Shown in pieces: positions 9,569 to 21,522 of a DNA stretch of 64,000 nt. How positions within the stretch are numbered: position 1 is the first letter of the stretch; every line of letters starts with the position of its first letter. The notes under the pieces were generated by a model. That model searched no databases, had not been told where the DNA came from, and worked only from the letters and a program-made list of their open reading frames with translations. Source of the stretch: Bacteroidales bacterium (GTDB taxonomy: Bacteria > Bacteroidota > Bacteroidia > Bacteroidales > F082); assembly GCA_015709215.1 (NCBI GenBank), contig JACCQN010000015.1, forward strand, positions 1 to 64,000, given 5' to 3'. Position numbers and translations under genes: made by a program.

Positions 9569-9598
9569 AGGCTGCAATGCACACATTGCAGCCTTTTT
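9569..9598 (+). terminator. Rho-independent terminator of rnpB
   Basis: AGGCTGCAATG at 9569-9579 pairs perfectly with CATTGCAGCCT at 9584-9594 around a four-base loop, and a short T tract follows. Confidence 0.85.
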
Positions 9599-9710
9599 GC
9601 AATATTTGCCAAACTAAGGCGTTTGCCACAATAAGTGTTACACTTGAAGTGATTAACAAAATTCAAGCCTTCAGATATGAATTCTCATCACTCTTTTTTC
9701 GTCGAAATCG

Positions 9711-9720
9711 TATCTTCGCA
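9711..9720 (+). promoter_or_regulatory. Likely -7 box for the TPR/barrel operon
   Basis: TATCTTCGCA is one base from TAnnTTTGCA. It lies 20 bases before the ATG at 9740, so the start would be downstream of it and not at 9677. Confidence 0.4.
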
Positions 9721-9739
9721 AACGAAAAAATACCTCAAT

Positions 9740-12700
9740 ATGCTGTATCGATTTTTTCTGCTCATTTTTGCAGTAATATTCCTTTTGCCAATGCATGCTC
9801 ATGCTCAAAAATCCTTGGCAGACTGGAATCCTCAACAGTCCTTTCAAGAGGGAAAAGAGTTTTTTAAGAACAAACAATTTGGGGCAGCCCAAAAACTTTT
9901 TGCACAGTTGATTGGAGATTTGGATGATCCTAATAGCCAGCTCTTTATCAGCTCGCGTTTTTACGAAGCTGCCAGTTCTTATTACCTTGGCGAAGATGAT
10001 GCTGCGGTTTTGATTACACGATTTACGGATGATTATCCCGGAAGTAGCTGGATGTCGGTTGTGAGTTTTTTTAAAGGTAGTTTACTTTTTGACGACAGGA
10101 AATATGAAGAGGCAATTATAGCTTTTGAAAATACCGATCATCATAGGCTTACTCCAGATCAGCAGCATGAAATGAACTACAAAATGGCATATGCTTTGCT
10201 TCAGAATGAAGAAATCGATAAGGCTTTGGTTTTGTTCGAAAAAGTTTATGACGAAAATGGCCGATATTCCAATGATGCTGCATACTACAAAGCGCATATT
10301 CATTACCTGCGCAATGAGGACGAACAAGCCTTGAAATTATTTAACAGCATTGCGAATGATCGAACCTATCGCAAACAGATTCCGCTTTATGTTTTGCAGA
10401 TTCGTTACCGGAATGGCGAGCTTGATGAAGTGTTGAAGCTGGGTGAGGAAGCATACAAGGAAGCTGATTATCGGCGCAAACCCGAAATAGCTAAAATGCT
10501 TGCAGACGCCTGGTATGCCGAAGGAGATTACGAGAAAGCACTTCAGTATTATGAAGTTTATGAGCGTCAAAACAGGCGGAAACTTGGCCGTGAAGATCAT
10601 TATCAGATTGGTGTGAGCAAAATGAACGCTGGCCAAATGCAGGCTGCTATTCGTAACTTCGAACAGGTTGGGCCGCCCGACGATAGCCTGCAACAATATG
10701 CTTCTTACAATTTAGCAGCTTGTTATGTGGAAACAGGGCAAACAAAATTTGCCAAGAATGCCTTTTTGGCGGCCTATAAGGCTGGTTATGACAATCAAAT
10801 CAGCGAAGATGCCTTGTTTAACTATGCCAAGCTAAGTTTGGCGGCAGGTGCAGATCCTTTCAGTGAAGCAGCAAAACTGCTTCAGGAGTTTATTGCCTTG
10901 CATCCTGATTCGGAGCGTATTGAAGAAGCCGAGCGTTTGGTGATACACTTATACCTGGCAGCAAAAGACTATGATAAAGCACTTGCAAGGCTCGAAAAGC
11001 TGGGTTCGCGCGATCCGGAGATGCTCGAGATTTACGATCAGCTGAGTTATTCACTGGCTATTCAATTGTTTAACCAGGGTGAGATTCAACAAGCAGCAGA
11101 ATATTTTAGCAGGATAGCTCAACAGAGTACGCAACCGCTTCGCCGTGCCGAAGCAACATATTGGCTTGCAGAAACCTTTTATTACCAAAAAAACTATTGG
11201 GGAGCCGAAAAATATTTCAAAGAATTTTTAGGTATGAGCCAAGCCCGAAAACTGGATATTTTCCCTATGGCTTCTTATAATCTGGGTTATAATTACTTCA
11301 GCAAAAAGGACTATCAGGCTGCTTTGCCTTCTTTCAGACAATTTGTTGCATCGCCATATCTTGCTAAGCCTGATCTGCAATATGATGCCATGCTTCGGAT
11401 TGGCGATTGTCATTTTATGCTCAAGCAATATCAGGCTGCCATTGACGCTTACGAAAAGGTGGATCAGGCCTCAAAGCCGGGTGGCGATTATGCTCTTTAT
11501 CAGGCTGGTTTGGCTTATGGTGCAATGGGACAGTCCAATCAAAAAATCGCGCGGCTCGAGAAGCTCATTCAGCGCTATCCACAATCGTCATCCTACGATC
11601 TGGCTTTATATGAAATTGGCTCTACGCATCTTGTTTCGGGTGATAGCAGATCTGCAATTAATAGTTTCGACAGACTTGTACGCGAAAAACCAAGATCAAA
11701 TTTTGCCCGACAGGCACTGATGAAAACAGGGATGATTTATTATAATAACAATCAGAATGAACAGGCGCTTACGAGTTTAAAACAGGTTGTGAATCGCTAT
11801 TCGGGTACAAATGAATCGCGCGAAGCGCTCAGTCTTCTCAGGAGTATTTACATGGAAATGAATAATCTACAGGCATATTTTAAATTTACTGAAGAGATGG
11901 GTGTAGGGCAGGTTAGCAGCTCGCAGCAGGATTCGCTGGCTTTTGTTACGGCAGAGCAATTTTATCAGCAGCAGCGGTGTGATCAGGCTGCACAGGCACT
12001 CGATAATTATTTTCGTCAGTTTCCGGAGGGAGCATTCCTTTTGCAGGCTCACCATTATGCAGCTCAATGTGCTATAAGAAGCGGTAATCAGCAGCAGGCA
12101 CTTAATCATTTGGTTTTTATTATTGAGTTTGCTGATAATCCCTATACCGATGAATCTCTTTTGGCTGCTGCACGAATTGAATATGACCGAACAGGATATG
12201 AAAATGCTGCCAGTTATTACAGCCGCCTGATTGAACTTACGGATAAAAGTGCTATAAAAAGAGAAGCACTTGAAGGAGGCATGAAAAGTAATTATTTCAA
12301 TAATAACTATCAGGCGGCTGTGCGACTTGCTCAGTTGTTGCAGCAATCTGCCGATATTCTGCCACAGCAGCGACTGGAGGCAGATTATATTCTTGGTAAA
12401 TCTTTTATGGCGATGCAGCAACCAGACAAAGCCATCGCACCTTTACAATTGGTCATCGAAGCCGATCAGGGTAGTTACGGGGCTGAAGCGGCCTACCTGT
12501 TGGCTGAAGCGCATTTCTTAATGGGGCAATATGGTCTTGCCGAAGAACGCATTTTTGCCAATGCAGATCGCTATCCATCGTTTGAGTTTTGGCTGGCAAA
12601 AGGTTATATTTTGCTGGCGGATATCTATGCTACTCATGATAATGTTTTCCAGGCCAGGGAAACACTCAAAAGTATCATTGATAATTACAGTGGTGAGGAT

Positions 12701-12754
12701 TTGAAAGCAGTTGCGCGTGAAAAATTGGAAGCCCTTGAAAAGGTGGGGGATTAG
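9740..12754 (+). CDS. Large secreted TPR protein
   Basis: About 1004 residues. The ATG at 9740 is preferred over 9677 because it begins directly with a signal peptide (FFLLIFAVIFLLPMHAHAQ) and because the likely promoter lies between the two. The mature protein is almost entirely tetratricopeptide repeats, with many A...YY.G...A...Y and YPQSS/YPGSS units as in TolA-binding (YbgF/CpoB) type repeats. It is followed after three bases by a TonB-receptor-like barrel gene, and the pair probably works in outer-membrane assembly or transport. No precise function is known. Confidence 0.85.
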   Translation: MLYRFFLLIFAVIFLLPMHAHAQKSLADWNPQQSFQEGKEFFKNKQFGAAQKLFAQLIGDLDDPNSQLFISSRFYEAASSYYLGEDDAAVLITRFTDDYPGSSWMSVVSFFKGSLLFDDRKYEEAIIAFENTDHHRLTPDQQHEMNYKMAYALLQNEEIDKALVLFEKVYDENGRYSNDAAYYKAHIHYLRNEDEQALKLFNSIANDRTYRKQIPLYVLQIRYRNGELDEVLKLGEEAYKEADYRRKPEIAKMLADAWYAEGDYEKALQYYEVYERQNRRKLGREDHYQIGVSKMNAGQMQAAIRNFEQVGPPDDSLQQYASYNLAACYVETGQTKFAKNAFLAAYKAGYDNQISEDALFNYAKLSLAAGADPFSEAAKLLQEFIALHPDSERIEEAERLVIHLYLAAKDYDKALARLEKLGSRDPEMLEIYDQLSYSLAIQLFNQGEIQQAAEYFSRIAQQSTQPLRRAEATYWLAETFYYQKNYWGAEKYFKEFLGMSQARKLDIFPMASYNLGYNYFSKKDYQAALPSFRQFVASPYLAKPDLQYDAMLRIGDCHFMLKQYQAAIDAYEKVDQASKPGGDYALYQAGLAYGAMGQSNQKIARLEKLIQRYPQSSSYDLALYEIGSTHLVSGDSRSAINSFDRLVREKPRSNFARQALMKTGMIYYNNNQNEQALTSLKQVVNRYSGTNESREALSLLRSIYMEMNNLQAYFKFTEEMGVGQVSSSQQDSLAFVTAEQFYQQQRCDQAAQALDNYFRQFPEGAFLLQAHHYAAQCAIRSGNQQQALNHLVFIIEFADNPYTDESLLAAARIEYDRTGYENAASYYSRLIELTDKSAIKREALEGGMKSNYFNNNYQAAVRLAQLLQQSADILPQQRLEADYILGKSFMAMQQPDKAIAPLQLVIEADQGSYGAEAAYLLAEAHFLMGQYGLAEERIFANADRYPSFEFWLAKGYILLADIYATHDNVFQARETLKSIIDNYSGEDLKAVAREKLEALEKVGD

Positions 12755-12757
12755 GTA

Positions 12758-14440
12758 ATGAAAGTAAAAATGATTAAACATATGCGATTAGCAACACTCA
12801 TTGGTGCGTTTTTTTTCGGAATTCTTGCTATGCTTAGCGCACAAACGCATCAGGAAAGGGTAACTATCGAAGGAGCATTCCAGCCTTCTATCAGAGACTT
12901 TGAAAAACAGTTTGTAATGCCTCAAACACCTGAAAATACTTTTCCGCCGCCTGATACTACAATCAGCAGGCTGGAACGGGTTATTGGTCATCGCGCTGAG
13001 CTTGAATTACTAAGCCCGCTGGCTTTCAGGTCGGGGCGTAAAGCTGAAGGTTATTCCAACTTCCTGATGGCAGGGTTGGGAAGTCGTCTTTCTCCGCTTT
13101 TTCTTTATGGCCATAGCTCTGCACTGTCTCGGGATACAAGGTTTGGACTCACCCTTGCACATCAGTCAACATGGACCGAACTGACTGATTACGCACCTTC
13201 TGACTATATGAATAACGACTTTGGTATATCGCTTGATCATAATTTTTCTGATCATCAGCTTAGCACAAATCTAACTTATCAGATGGATGCTTACCGTTAT
13301 TATGGTTTTAAGCCGGTTGATTACCCAAACACATTTTTCGACAAACAGGATTTGAAACAGACCTATCAAAACATCGGCTTTACAGCAGATTTGATAAGTA
13401 CCAGGCAACGTCTTGGCTATTTGAATCACATTATTGAAGTGGATTACCATTATTTTTTCAATAATGATCAAACCAAGGAACATCAGATTAAGCTTGATGG
13501 TGATTTTTCGATGCAGTTCGACTGGTTCGATTTTGAAGGAGAACAGGTAATCGGGATTGAAGCCGGAGGAGATTTTTATCACAACAATGATTCCTTGCAG
13601 TCAGGATCGCATATTTTAGCTTCTGCATTGCCCTATTTGCGTCTTAAAGGTAGTTTTTACCAGCTCAAGCTTGGGTTACGAATAAATTATCAGCCTGATC
13701 TGAATACAGCTTTTTGGTGGTACCCTGTTATTCGTGGGAATCTTTACCTGCTTGATAAAAAACTGGAATTTTATGCCGGGACAGATGGTGGCATCAAACG
13801 CATCAATTACCTTGATCTTACCGAAAATAATCCATGGATCAATCCAATTGTACCATTGGGTTGGGAAAATCAGCGATTTAGCTTTGATGCGGGAGTGCGG
13901 GCAGCTTTGTCATCCAGCCTCGATTTGCATGCCGGCGTTCGTTTTGAAGAAACTTCCAATAGCCCGTTTTACGTCATTGATACCCTCATGCCTTTTCAAA
14001 ACAGCTTTACACTTGTTTATGATGGCATGAATCACTTCAGTTTTTTGGCAGAAGCAGCCTGGAAACCTACCGAAAAATGGCAGCTAGAAGCATCTTTAAC
14101 CTGGAATCAATACACTACCGATTCGCTGCCCGAAGCATGGCACAAGCCAGCTTTTATATTTAACCTGGATGCCTATTGGACTGCCTGGAAAAATTTGACA
14201 CTAAACGGCGGAATGCTGCTCAGGGGAAGCCAGCAGGTGCCCGTTTACACTAATGGAGTTGAATCGGCGACAACGCTTGATGGCATTACAGACATTTATC
14301 TGGGAGCAGATTATTTCTTTTCGCCGGCATTAACGGCATATGCAAAATTCGATAACCTGCTTAATCAAAAGTATTTACTTTATCAAAATTATCCTGCTTA
14401 CGGCCTTGAATTCAGAGCCGGTATCAAAGTTCGTTTTTAA
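12758..14440 (+). CDS. Outer-membrane beta-barrel, TonB-receptor-like
   Basis: A 560-residue secreted protein with a signal peptide ending near LSAQ (starts at 12758, 12770 or 12782 are all possible). The rest is rich in alternating aromatic strands, and the C-terminus has the TonB-receptor form NLLNQKYLLYQNYPAYGLEFRAGIKVRF-like ending in Phe. There is no evident plug domain, so this is a barrel related to, but shorter than, classical TonB receptors. It is coupled to the TPR gene upstream. Substrate unknown. Confidence 0.75.
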   Translation: MKVKMIKHMRLATLIGAFFFGILAMLSAQTHQERVTIEGAFQPSIRDFEKQFVMPQTPENTFPPPDTTISRLERVIGHRAELELLSPLAFRSGRKAEGYSNFLMAGLGSRLSPLFLYGHSSALSRDTRFGLTLAHQSTWTELTDYAPSDYMNNDFGISLDHNFSDHQLSTNLTYQMDAYRYYGFKPVDYPNTFFDKQDLKQTYQNIGFTADLISTRQRLGYLNHIIEVDYHYFFNNDQTKEHQIKLDGDFSMQFDWFDFEGEQVIGIEAGGDFYHNNDSLQSGSHILASALPYLRLKGSFYQLKLGLRINYQPDLNTAFWWYPVIRGNLYLLDKKLEFYAGTDGGIKRINYLDLTENNPWINPIVPLGWENQRFSFDAGVRAALSSSLDLHAGVRFEETSNSPFYVIDTLMPFQNSFTLVYDGMNHFSFLAEAAWKPTEKWQLEASLTWNQYTTDSLPEAWHKPAFIFNLDAYWTAWKNLTLNGGMLLRGSQQVPVYTNGVESATTLDGITDIYLGADYFFSPALTAYAKFDNLLNQKYLLYQNYPAYGLEFRAGIKVRF

Positions 14441-14561
14441 ATGAAAAGGCCTAAATCTTTTCTTGTCGATTACGATCTCAGGCAGTAAAAAACACCCGAA
14501 ATTGTTAATAACTTAGCTGGATTTGAGCATATTACTCGGGCTTTTGTAAGCTTAAAAATTG

Positions 14562-16568
<2,007 letters not shown>

Positions 16569-16593
16569 TAGTTGCTTTTTATAGCATTAAATG

Positions 16594-16626
16594 ATCCCTG
16601 CCGGTTTTCTGGTGGGGATTTTTTCT
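16594..16626 (+). terminator. Rho-independent terminator of gyrB
   Basis: ATCCCTGCC at 16594-16602 pairs with GGTGGGGAT at 16611-16619 (two wobble pairs), followed by a T-rich run. Confidence 0.75.
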
Positions 16627-16727
16627 TTTTTTAAGAACAAAATAATTTTCGTATTTTTGACCGATAGTAATTGAAAATCAATCGTATATGTTTAGGTAAG
16701 AAGTCAGCATTTTAAAATCGTCAGCAT

Positions 16728-17329
16728 ATGAAGTTTTTTTAGTGCGATTCTATTTGTTCACGGATTGATTCACTTAATAGGTTTTTTGAAAGGATTTTTC
16801 CCTGACCTCGTTGCAAAACAGCATTCGAGCGTGTTTTATGATAGGGGTTGTTTTATGGTTGACTACAGCTTTGATTTTAATTGCTGCAGGGATTTTGTCC
16901 TTAGAGCGAAAGTCTGTTCGGTTTCGCTTGGAAATGGTACAGGGTAGAAAATAAATGAGGGTACTTTGCAAAGATTTTTGGGCGAGATAGTTTGGTTTGC
17001 CAATGCAGCGCTTAGTAATTATATCCTTTGAAAATCTATTAGTTATAGCTCAGCCGAAGCAGTTATGGAGTATAATGGAACGAGGGCTCGTGGGGTGTTT
17101 TATTTTGATAAGAAGGTGAAGTTTACACGTTATGAAGCCATACGTTATATGGGTAATAAACCTGATGCAAAAAAATATCTTTGGGACATAAAGGCTACAC
17201 AACACAGTGTTTTTATGGAATTAATGTTCCTTCGAAGTGCGAAACCATCTGGATGAAGGTGAATGGAATTGGTGTAAAATTTTGGTAACCCAACTAAATT
17301 TCTTTGATGAAGTCAGTCATAATTATTAG
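16728..17329 (+). pseudogene. Decayed DUF6544-like membrane protein gene
   Basis: A broken gene fills most of the gap between gyrB and moaC. ATG at 16728 gives MKFF and then a stop inside a run of seven T. Shifting frame there gives SAILFVHGLIHLIGFLKGFF, the N-terminal helix style of DUF6544 proteins. Another frame continues with GVVLWLTTALILIAAG, a second helix. Later fragments in changing frames read GTLQRFLGEIVWFANAAL, then SAEAVMEYNGTRARGVFYF and RYEAIRYMG, then GINVPSKCETIW, and finally DEGEWNWCKILV. At least four frameshifts and a large internal deletion are needed. The family name is from memory of its sequence pattern. Confidence 0.6.
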
Positions 17330-17436
17330 TTTATAAGTAGTTTAAAATCAAGTTAGTAAATATATTTTATGTGCTGGTATTCAAGAAAACATACAATACT
17401 GTTTTTATTACCGTTATAAAATAACATTACAAATAC

Positions 17437-17889
17437 ATGGAAAATCTCACACATCTTGATGAACAAGGAAATGCGCGAATGGTTGATGTTGGTGGCAAAG
17501 CCAGCACTTTACGCACAGCGATTGCCGAAGGTTATATAAGGCTTGAAACAGAAACCCGAAAACTGATTCAGGATAAGCTGATGAAAAAGGGCGATGTACT
17601 TACCATAGCTGAAATTGCAGGCGTTCAGGCTGCCAAGCAAACGGCGCAACTGATTCCGCTCTGTCATCCTTTATTGTTGGATAAAATAAAGGTTGTGGCG
17701 CAAATGGATGATCAGGGTATTTATGTGAATTCAGAGGTGAGATGTGTGGGACGTACAGGTGTTGAAATGGAAGCACTTACGGCTGTAAATGTGGCACTGC
17801 TAACCGTTTACGATATGTGTAAAGCTGTGGATAAAAAGATGGTAATGCATGGCATACGTTTGCTTGAAAAAACAAAGGAGCCAATTTAA
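17437..17889 (+). CDS. moaC: Cyclic pyranopterin monophosphate synthase MoaC
   Basis: A 150-residue enzyme of molybdenum cofactor synthesis that converts the MoaA product (3',8-cyclo-GTP) to cyclic pyranopterin monophosphate. Family motifs are clear: MVDVGGK near residue 15, LCHPL near residue 76, [10 protein letters not shown] near 108 and the catalytic lysine region KAVDKKM near 128. Length is normal. No other moa gene is nearby. It is followed after 14 bases by a TPR gene starting with GTG and may be cotranscribed. Confidence 0.96.
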   Translation: MENLTHLDEQGNARMVDVGGKASTLRTAIAEGYIRLETETRKLIQDKLMKKGDVLTIAEIAGVQAAKQTAQLIPLCHPLLLDKIKVVAQMDDQGIYVNSEVRCVGRTGVEMEALTAVNVALLTVYDMCKAVDKKMVMHGIRLLEKTKEPI

Positions 17890-17903
17890 TCATTCGAAAA
17901 ATC

Positions 17904-19868
17904 GTGAGTAAATTAAAATTTGCAATATTTGGTATTTTGCTGATTTGCAGCACGTCAGGGATTACTCAAGTCAACTACAGGCATTTTGTTTTAGCTGGAC
18001 GGATCGATCTTTCGGAAGATCGTTTTTTGGATGCGATTCGAAACTTCAATACTGCATTACGTTATAAATCAGATCATTTCGAAGCTTATTTCCTGAGGGG
18101 AGTTGCTAAGTTTAGTTTGAGTGACTATCAGGGGGCTTATGAAGATTTCTCTAAAACACTGGAGATTCATCCTCTTTATGTAAGAGCCTGGCATTATCGT
18201 GGGATCACCAACGACCGATTGAGCAATTACTATGATGCTAAATCGGATTTTGCCCGTGCCCTTGAAATTGATCCTTACAACGCTGATTTGCATTTGGCGA
18301 ACGGAGCAACCAGCATGCATCTGAATGATTTTGAAGATGCAATCAAGTCGTATGACAGGGCTTTGCTCATCGATCCAACCATGTCTAATGCCTATCTGAG
18401 CCGCGGAATAGCCAATCGTTTTCTGGATCAGCTTGATGAGGCTTTAGAAGATATGGACAAAGCCGTTTACCATGACTACTTTAATACGGAAGCCTGGATG
18501 AGGCGCGGAATGATACAACTCGAACTGGAAGCGCCGGAAAAAGCGATGAAGGATTTTAATGAAGCGCTTCGGCTCGACGAACAAAACCCTTTGATATACT
18601 TCCAGCGCGCCATTGCCTTTTTATCGTTGGGAGATACCGCAGCTGCTTTGCGTGATTATGAAATGGTGAACCGATTGGATGAAAGAAATGCCCTGACGTA
18701 TTATAACAGGGCACTTTTACATAGTATTCAAAAGGATTTCGATAAAGCTTTACCGCTCTATGAAGTGGTCACAAAAATTAATCCACAGAATGTTTATGCC
18801 TGGTTTAACAAGGGCATCACACATTTTCAGTTGGAGGAGTTTGAAGATGCCGCCGATGATTTTTCTCGTGCAATTGATCTTTTTCCTGATTTTGCCGGTG
18901 CCTGGATTAATCGCTCTATAGCACGCAAAAAAGCAGGAGATCAAAGCGGAAGCCGAAAAGATTATGACCAGGCAATGGCGATTATTAAAGCACTTAACAA
19001 TGAAGGCGGCAATCCGGATTCCTTGTATGCCCGCTATGCCGATTCCACTTATTTCGACCAGATTTTTGCTTTGGAATCTGATTTTGTGAGTGGCGAGGCC
19101 AGGCAGAGTAGGGTGCAGTTCCGGCAAATTGACATCTTACCTTTTGGATTATTCAGTGTTTTACCAGTTGCTCAGCTTCCTCCCGGAAAAAAACAAACTC
19201 ACGGAGCTTATGTCGATCTTGGCCTTAGCCAGAAAAATGCTGAAATTAAAACTGGTTTTCGTCTGGCTTTCACAGTAACGGAACATGCTTATTTCAAGCT
19301 TATTGATGATACACTCACTGTATCTGGCAATCTTTTACCAAACGATCTTGTTTTGGGCATCAGGTATCAGGAACAAGGAAATTTCAGCAAGGCAATTAAT
19401 GCCTATACCCGTCTTAGCGGTCAGCAGGAGTGGGAATTGTATGCATTGACGAATTTGGTGAATGTGATGGTTGAAAAAGCCGAGCTGGTGCTTGCCGAAG
19501 AGCGTTTTGATCATGCCATGATGATCACCCGGCAAAAGACTATTCCTTCGAAAGAAACAAAAGCTGTTGTTCCGGATTATGCAGAATCGCGGCAGCTGAT
19601 GCAACAAATCCTGAACAGTTATCCTGAATTTGCTTTTGGCTGGTATAATTTGGGAAATATCCATTTGCAAAACCGTGATTTTCATCCGGCCATTGATGCC
19701 TACAGCGAAGCAATCCGTTACGAGCCCAATCTGGCCGAAGCCTATTACAACAGGGCATTAACGCTGCTTTATCTGGGTGAGCAGGAGCTTGCCTGCAACG
19801 ACCTGAGCAAAGCCGGTGAGCTGGGGCTTGCAGAGGCTTATGCAGTTATTAAGCGCTATTGCATGTAG
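17904..19868 (+). CDS. Secreted TPR-repeat protein
   Basis: A 654-residue protein starting at a GTG codon (GTGAGTAAATTA), followed by a signal peptide (FAIFGILLICSTSGIT). About ten tetratricopeptide repeats occupy residues 25-365, with pattern A.L..DP.....Y..RG......Y..A..DF..A. A middle region of about 150 residues lacks repeats, and two or three more repeats lie near the C-terminus. Proteins of this design are common in Bacteroidota as periplasmic scaffolds. No partner can be named. Confidence 0.85.
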   Translation: MSKLKFAIFGILLICSTSGITQVNYRHFVLAGRIDLSEDRFLDAIRNFNTALRYKSDHFEAYFLRGVAKFSLSDYQGAYEDFSKTLEIHPLYVRAWHYRGITNDRLSNYYDAKSDFARALEIDPYNADLHLANGATSMHLNDFEDAIKSYDRALLIDPTMSNAYLSRGIANRFLDQLDEALEDMDKAVYHDYFNTEAWMRRGMIQLELEAPEKAMKDFNEALRLDEQNPLIYFQRAIAFLSLGDTAAALRDYEMVNRLDERNALTYYNRALLHSIQKDFDKALPLYEVVTKINPQNVYAWFNKGITHFQLEEFEDAADDFSRAIDLFPDFAGAWINRSIARKKAGDQSGSRKDYDQAMAIIKALNNEGGNPDSLYARYADSTYFDQIFALESDFVSGEARQSRVQFRQIDILPFGLFSVLPVAQLPPGKKQTHGAYVDLGLSQKNAEIKTGFRLAFTVTEHAYFKLIDDTLTVSGNLLPNDLVLGIRYQEQGNFSKAINAYTRLSGQQEWELYALTNLVNVMVEKAELVLAEERFDHAMMITRQKTIPSKETKAVVPDYAESRQLMQQILNSYPEFAFGWYNLGNIHLQNRDFHPAIDAYSEAIRYEPNLAEAYYNRALTLLYLGEQELACNDLSKAGELGLAEAYAVIKRYCM

Positions 19869-19978
19869 CAGCTAAGAATGGCATGGGATGTCATAATTTT
19901 TTGGTTCAAACCCTGTATTATATGAAACCCTGACTTTGAGCAGGATAATATTTAGCTTTGCCGAAAAAATTGTTTGTT

Positions 19979-21511
19979 ATGTTTAAGAAGGCAGTTTGTA
20001 ACAATAAGTATTGTTCCCTGTTTTTTTTGGCGTTTTTGGCTGTTTATTTGGTTGTGCTTGGGCAAATTCTGACAAGTTTTTTGCATCCACAGGGAATACA
20101 TTTCATTCGACAAACCGACAGCCTCTCGTTTGCATCCAATTATTTTAGGTTTGAAAATAGGTTCTTTAATCCACAGGTGTATAACCTTAGTAGTGATAGC
20201 GGGAATGCTGCCAATGAGTTTCCTCTTTTATATTATATCGTTTCTTTGTTTTACAAATTGTTTGGAGAGCATGACTTTGTGTTAAGAATACTGAATCTTT
20301 CGATTAGTGTTGCTGGTTTTTATGCTTTATACAAAATTATCGGGAGAATTGTTAGGGATTGTTTTTATACCTTATTTATTACTTTCATTTTGCTGGGTTC
20401 AACAGTGCTCATGTACTATTCTAATAACTACTTGCCTGATCCGGCAGCATTGAGTTTTGCTATAATTGGTTGGTGGGTAATCTTTGAAGGTATTCATTCG
20501 AAGAGTCATACAATTAAATGGCCTCTGGCATTTTTGTTTTTTACACTGTCGTCTTTGATCAAAGTTACCTATTTGATCAATCCTGTTGCTGCTGTTTTGT
20601 CTTATACGATATTTGTGTCTTATAATAAGCATGAGCATAATAGTGCAATTAAGCATGTTAATTTATGGCTGGCTTTTGCGGTCAATTTATTGCTTGTTGC
20701 TTTGTGGTGGTTTGTTTTTGTTAAGGCATATAATAGTTCAAACAATGAGCTCTATTTTTTAACCACAATCCGGCCAATATGGGATATGAGCTCGAATGAA
20801 ATGAATGTTGTGATTGATGCCATAAGAAGCTGGCGAAACGATTATTTTTATTTTAACACCTATTATTTGTTTGGCCTTTTGCTGGCAGGTTTATTTTTCT
20901 TGAAGCGTGAGGATTATTTTTTAATAGCCGTAGCGAGTATCTTGTTGTTGGGTTCTGTTTTCTTTGTATTGATGTTTTTTGCTCAGTTTCGGGATCATGA
21001 CTATTATTTTCTTGTTTTGTTCATCCCTTTAGTTTTTACGTTTGTTCTGTTATTTAAGAGTCTTTTTCGAAGGTTTCGGAGATTTTTTGAATCAGTATAT
21101 TTTAAGGTTTTCTTGTGTCTCTTTTGTTTATTAGCCTTATTTGATACTACTGAGCGGGTAAAAAGCAGATATGATAATGCGAAGGATAAATTTTCGGAAG
21201 TAGGGTTTTTATTGGATGGATATGATAAGGTATTGGATAGTTTGGGGATTTCCAGGTATGCAAATGTTATTGTGTACCCTGATATGACCAGAAATGGCAG
21301 TCTTTATTTCATTAAGCGTAAAGGTTGGACTGTTAGTAATCAGACAGATGATAAAAATAGGGAGATTAATCAGCTTACAGAAAAGGGGGCTGATTATTTA
21401 ATAACACTTAGCCCTGTAAACAGCTTAGATCTGGATACAGTATATTTTGACAACAAAGTCACAGTTTATAGCACAAAAAAACCGCCCCAAGATGAGGCGG
21501 TTCAGCGTTAA
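19979..21511 (+). CDS. GT39-like membrane glycosyltransferase
   Basis: A 510-residue integral membrane protein with about 10-12 hydrophobic helices. The ATG at 19979 is chosen over a TTG at 19958. The first periplasmic loop has GIHFIRQTDSLSFASNYF, matching the acidic-residue region after helix 1 in ArnT/PMT-type (GT39/GT83) polyprenyl-phosphate-sugar transferases. A short soluble C-terminal tail follows. Base composition is richer in T than its neighbours. It stands alone, and its last codons contain the terminator of the convergent MFS gene. Confidence 0.65.
   Translation: MFKKAVCNNKYCSLFFLAFLAVYLVVLGQILTSFLHPQGIHFIRQTDSLSFASNYFRFENRFFNPQVYNLSSDSGNAANEFPLLYYIVSLFYKLFGEHDFVLRILNLSISVAGFYALYKIIGRIVRDCFYTLFITFILLGSTVLMYYSNNYLPDPAALSFAIIGWWVIFEGIHSKSHTIKWPLAFLFFTLSSLIKVTYLINPVAAVLSYTIFVSYNKHEHNSAIKHVNLWLAFAVNLLLVALWWFVFVKAYNSSNNELYFLTTIRPIWDMSSNEMNVVIDAIRSWRNDYFYFNTYYLFGLLLAGLFFLKREDYFLIAVASILLLGSVFFVLMFFAQFRDHDYYFLVLFIPLVFTFVLLFKSLFRRFRRFFESVYFKVFLCLFCLLALFDTTERVKSRYDNAKDKFSEVGFLLDGYDKVLDSLGISRYANVIVYPDMTRNGSLYFIKRKGWTVSNQTDDKNREINQLTEKGADYLITLSPVNSLDLDTVYFDNKVTVYSTKKPPQDEAVQR
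21473..21501 (-). terminator. Terminator of the MFS gene, inside the facing gene
   Basis: Read on the minus strand, ACCGCC (21501-21496) and GGCGGT (21486-21481) form a GC-rich stem followed by a run of T. This is a canonical terminator for the MFS gene ending at 21523. It lies within the last 40 bases of the plus-strand glycosyltransferase coding region. Confidence 0.8.
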
Positions 21512-21522
21512 CAAAACCAGGT

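Noticed and set aside
11867-12421. Minus-strand open frame of 184 codons
   Set aside because: It lies antisense within the TPR gene and its composition reflects the reverse of TPR codons.
16569-17436. Insertion sequence remnant
   Set aside because: No inverted ends, target duplication or transposase motifs are seen, and the fragments fit a membrane protein of the DUF6544 type.
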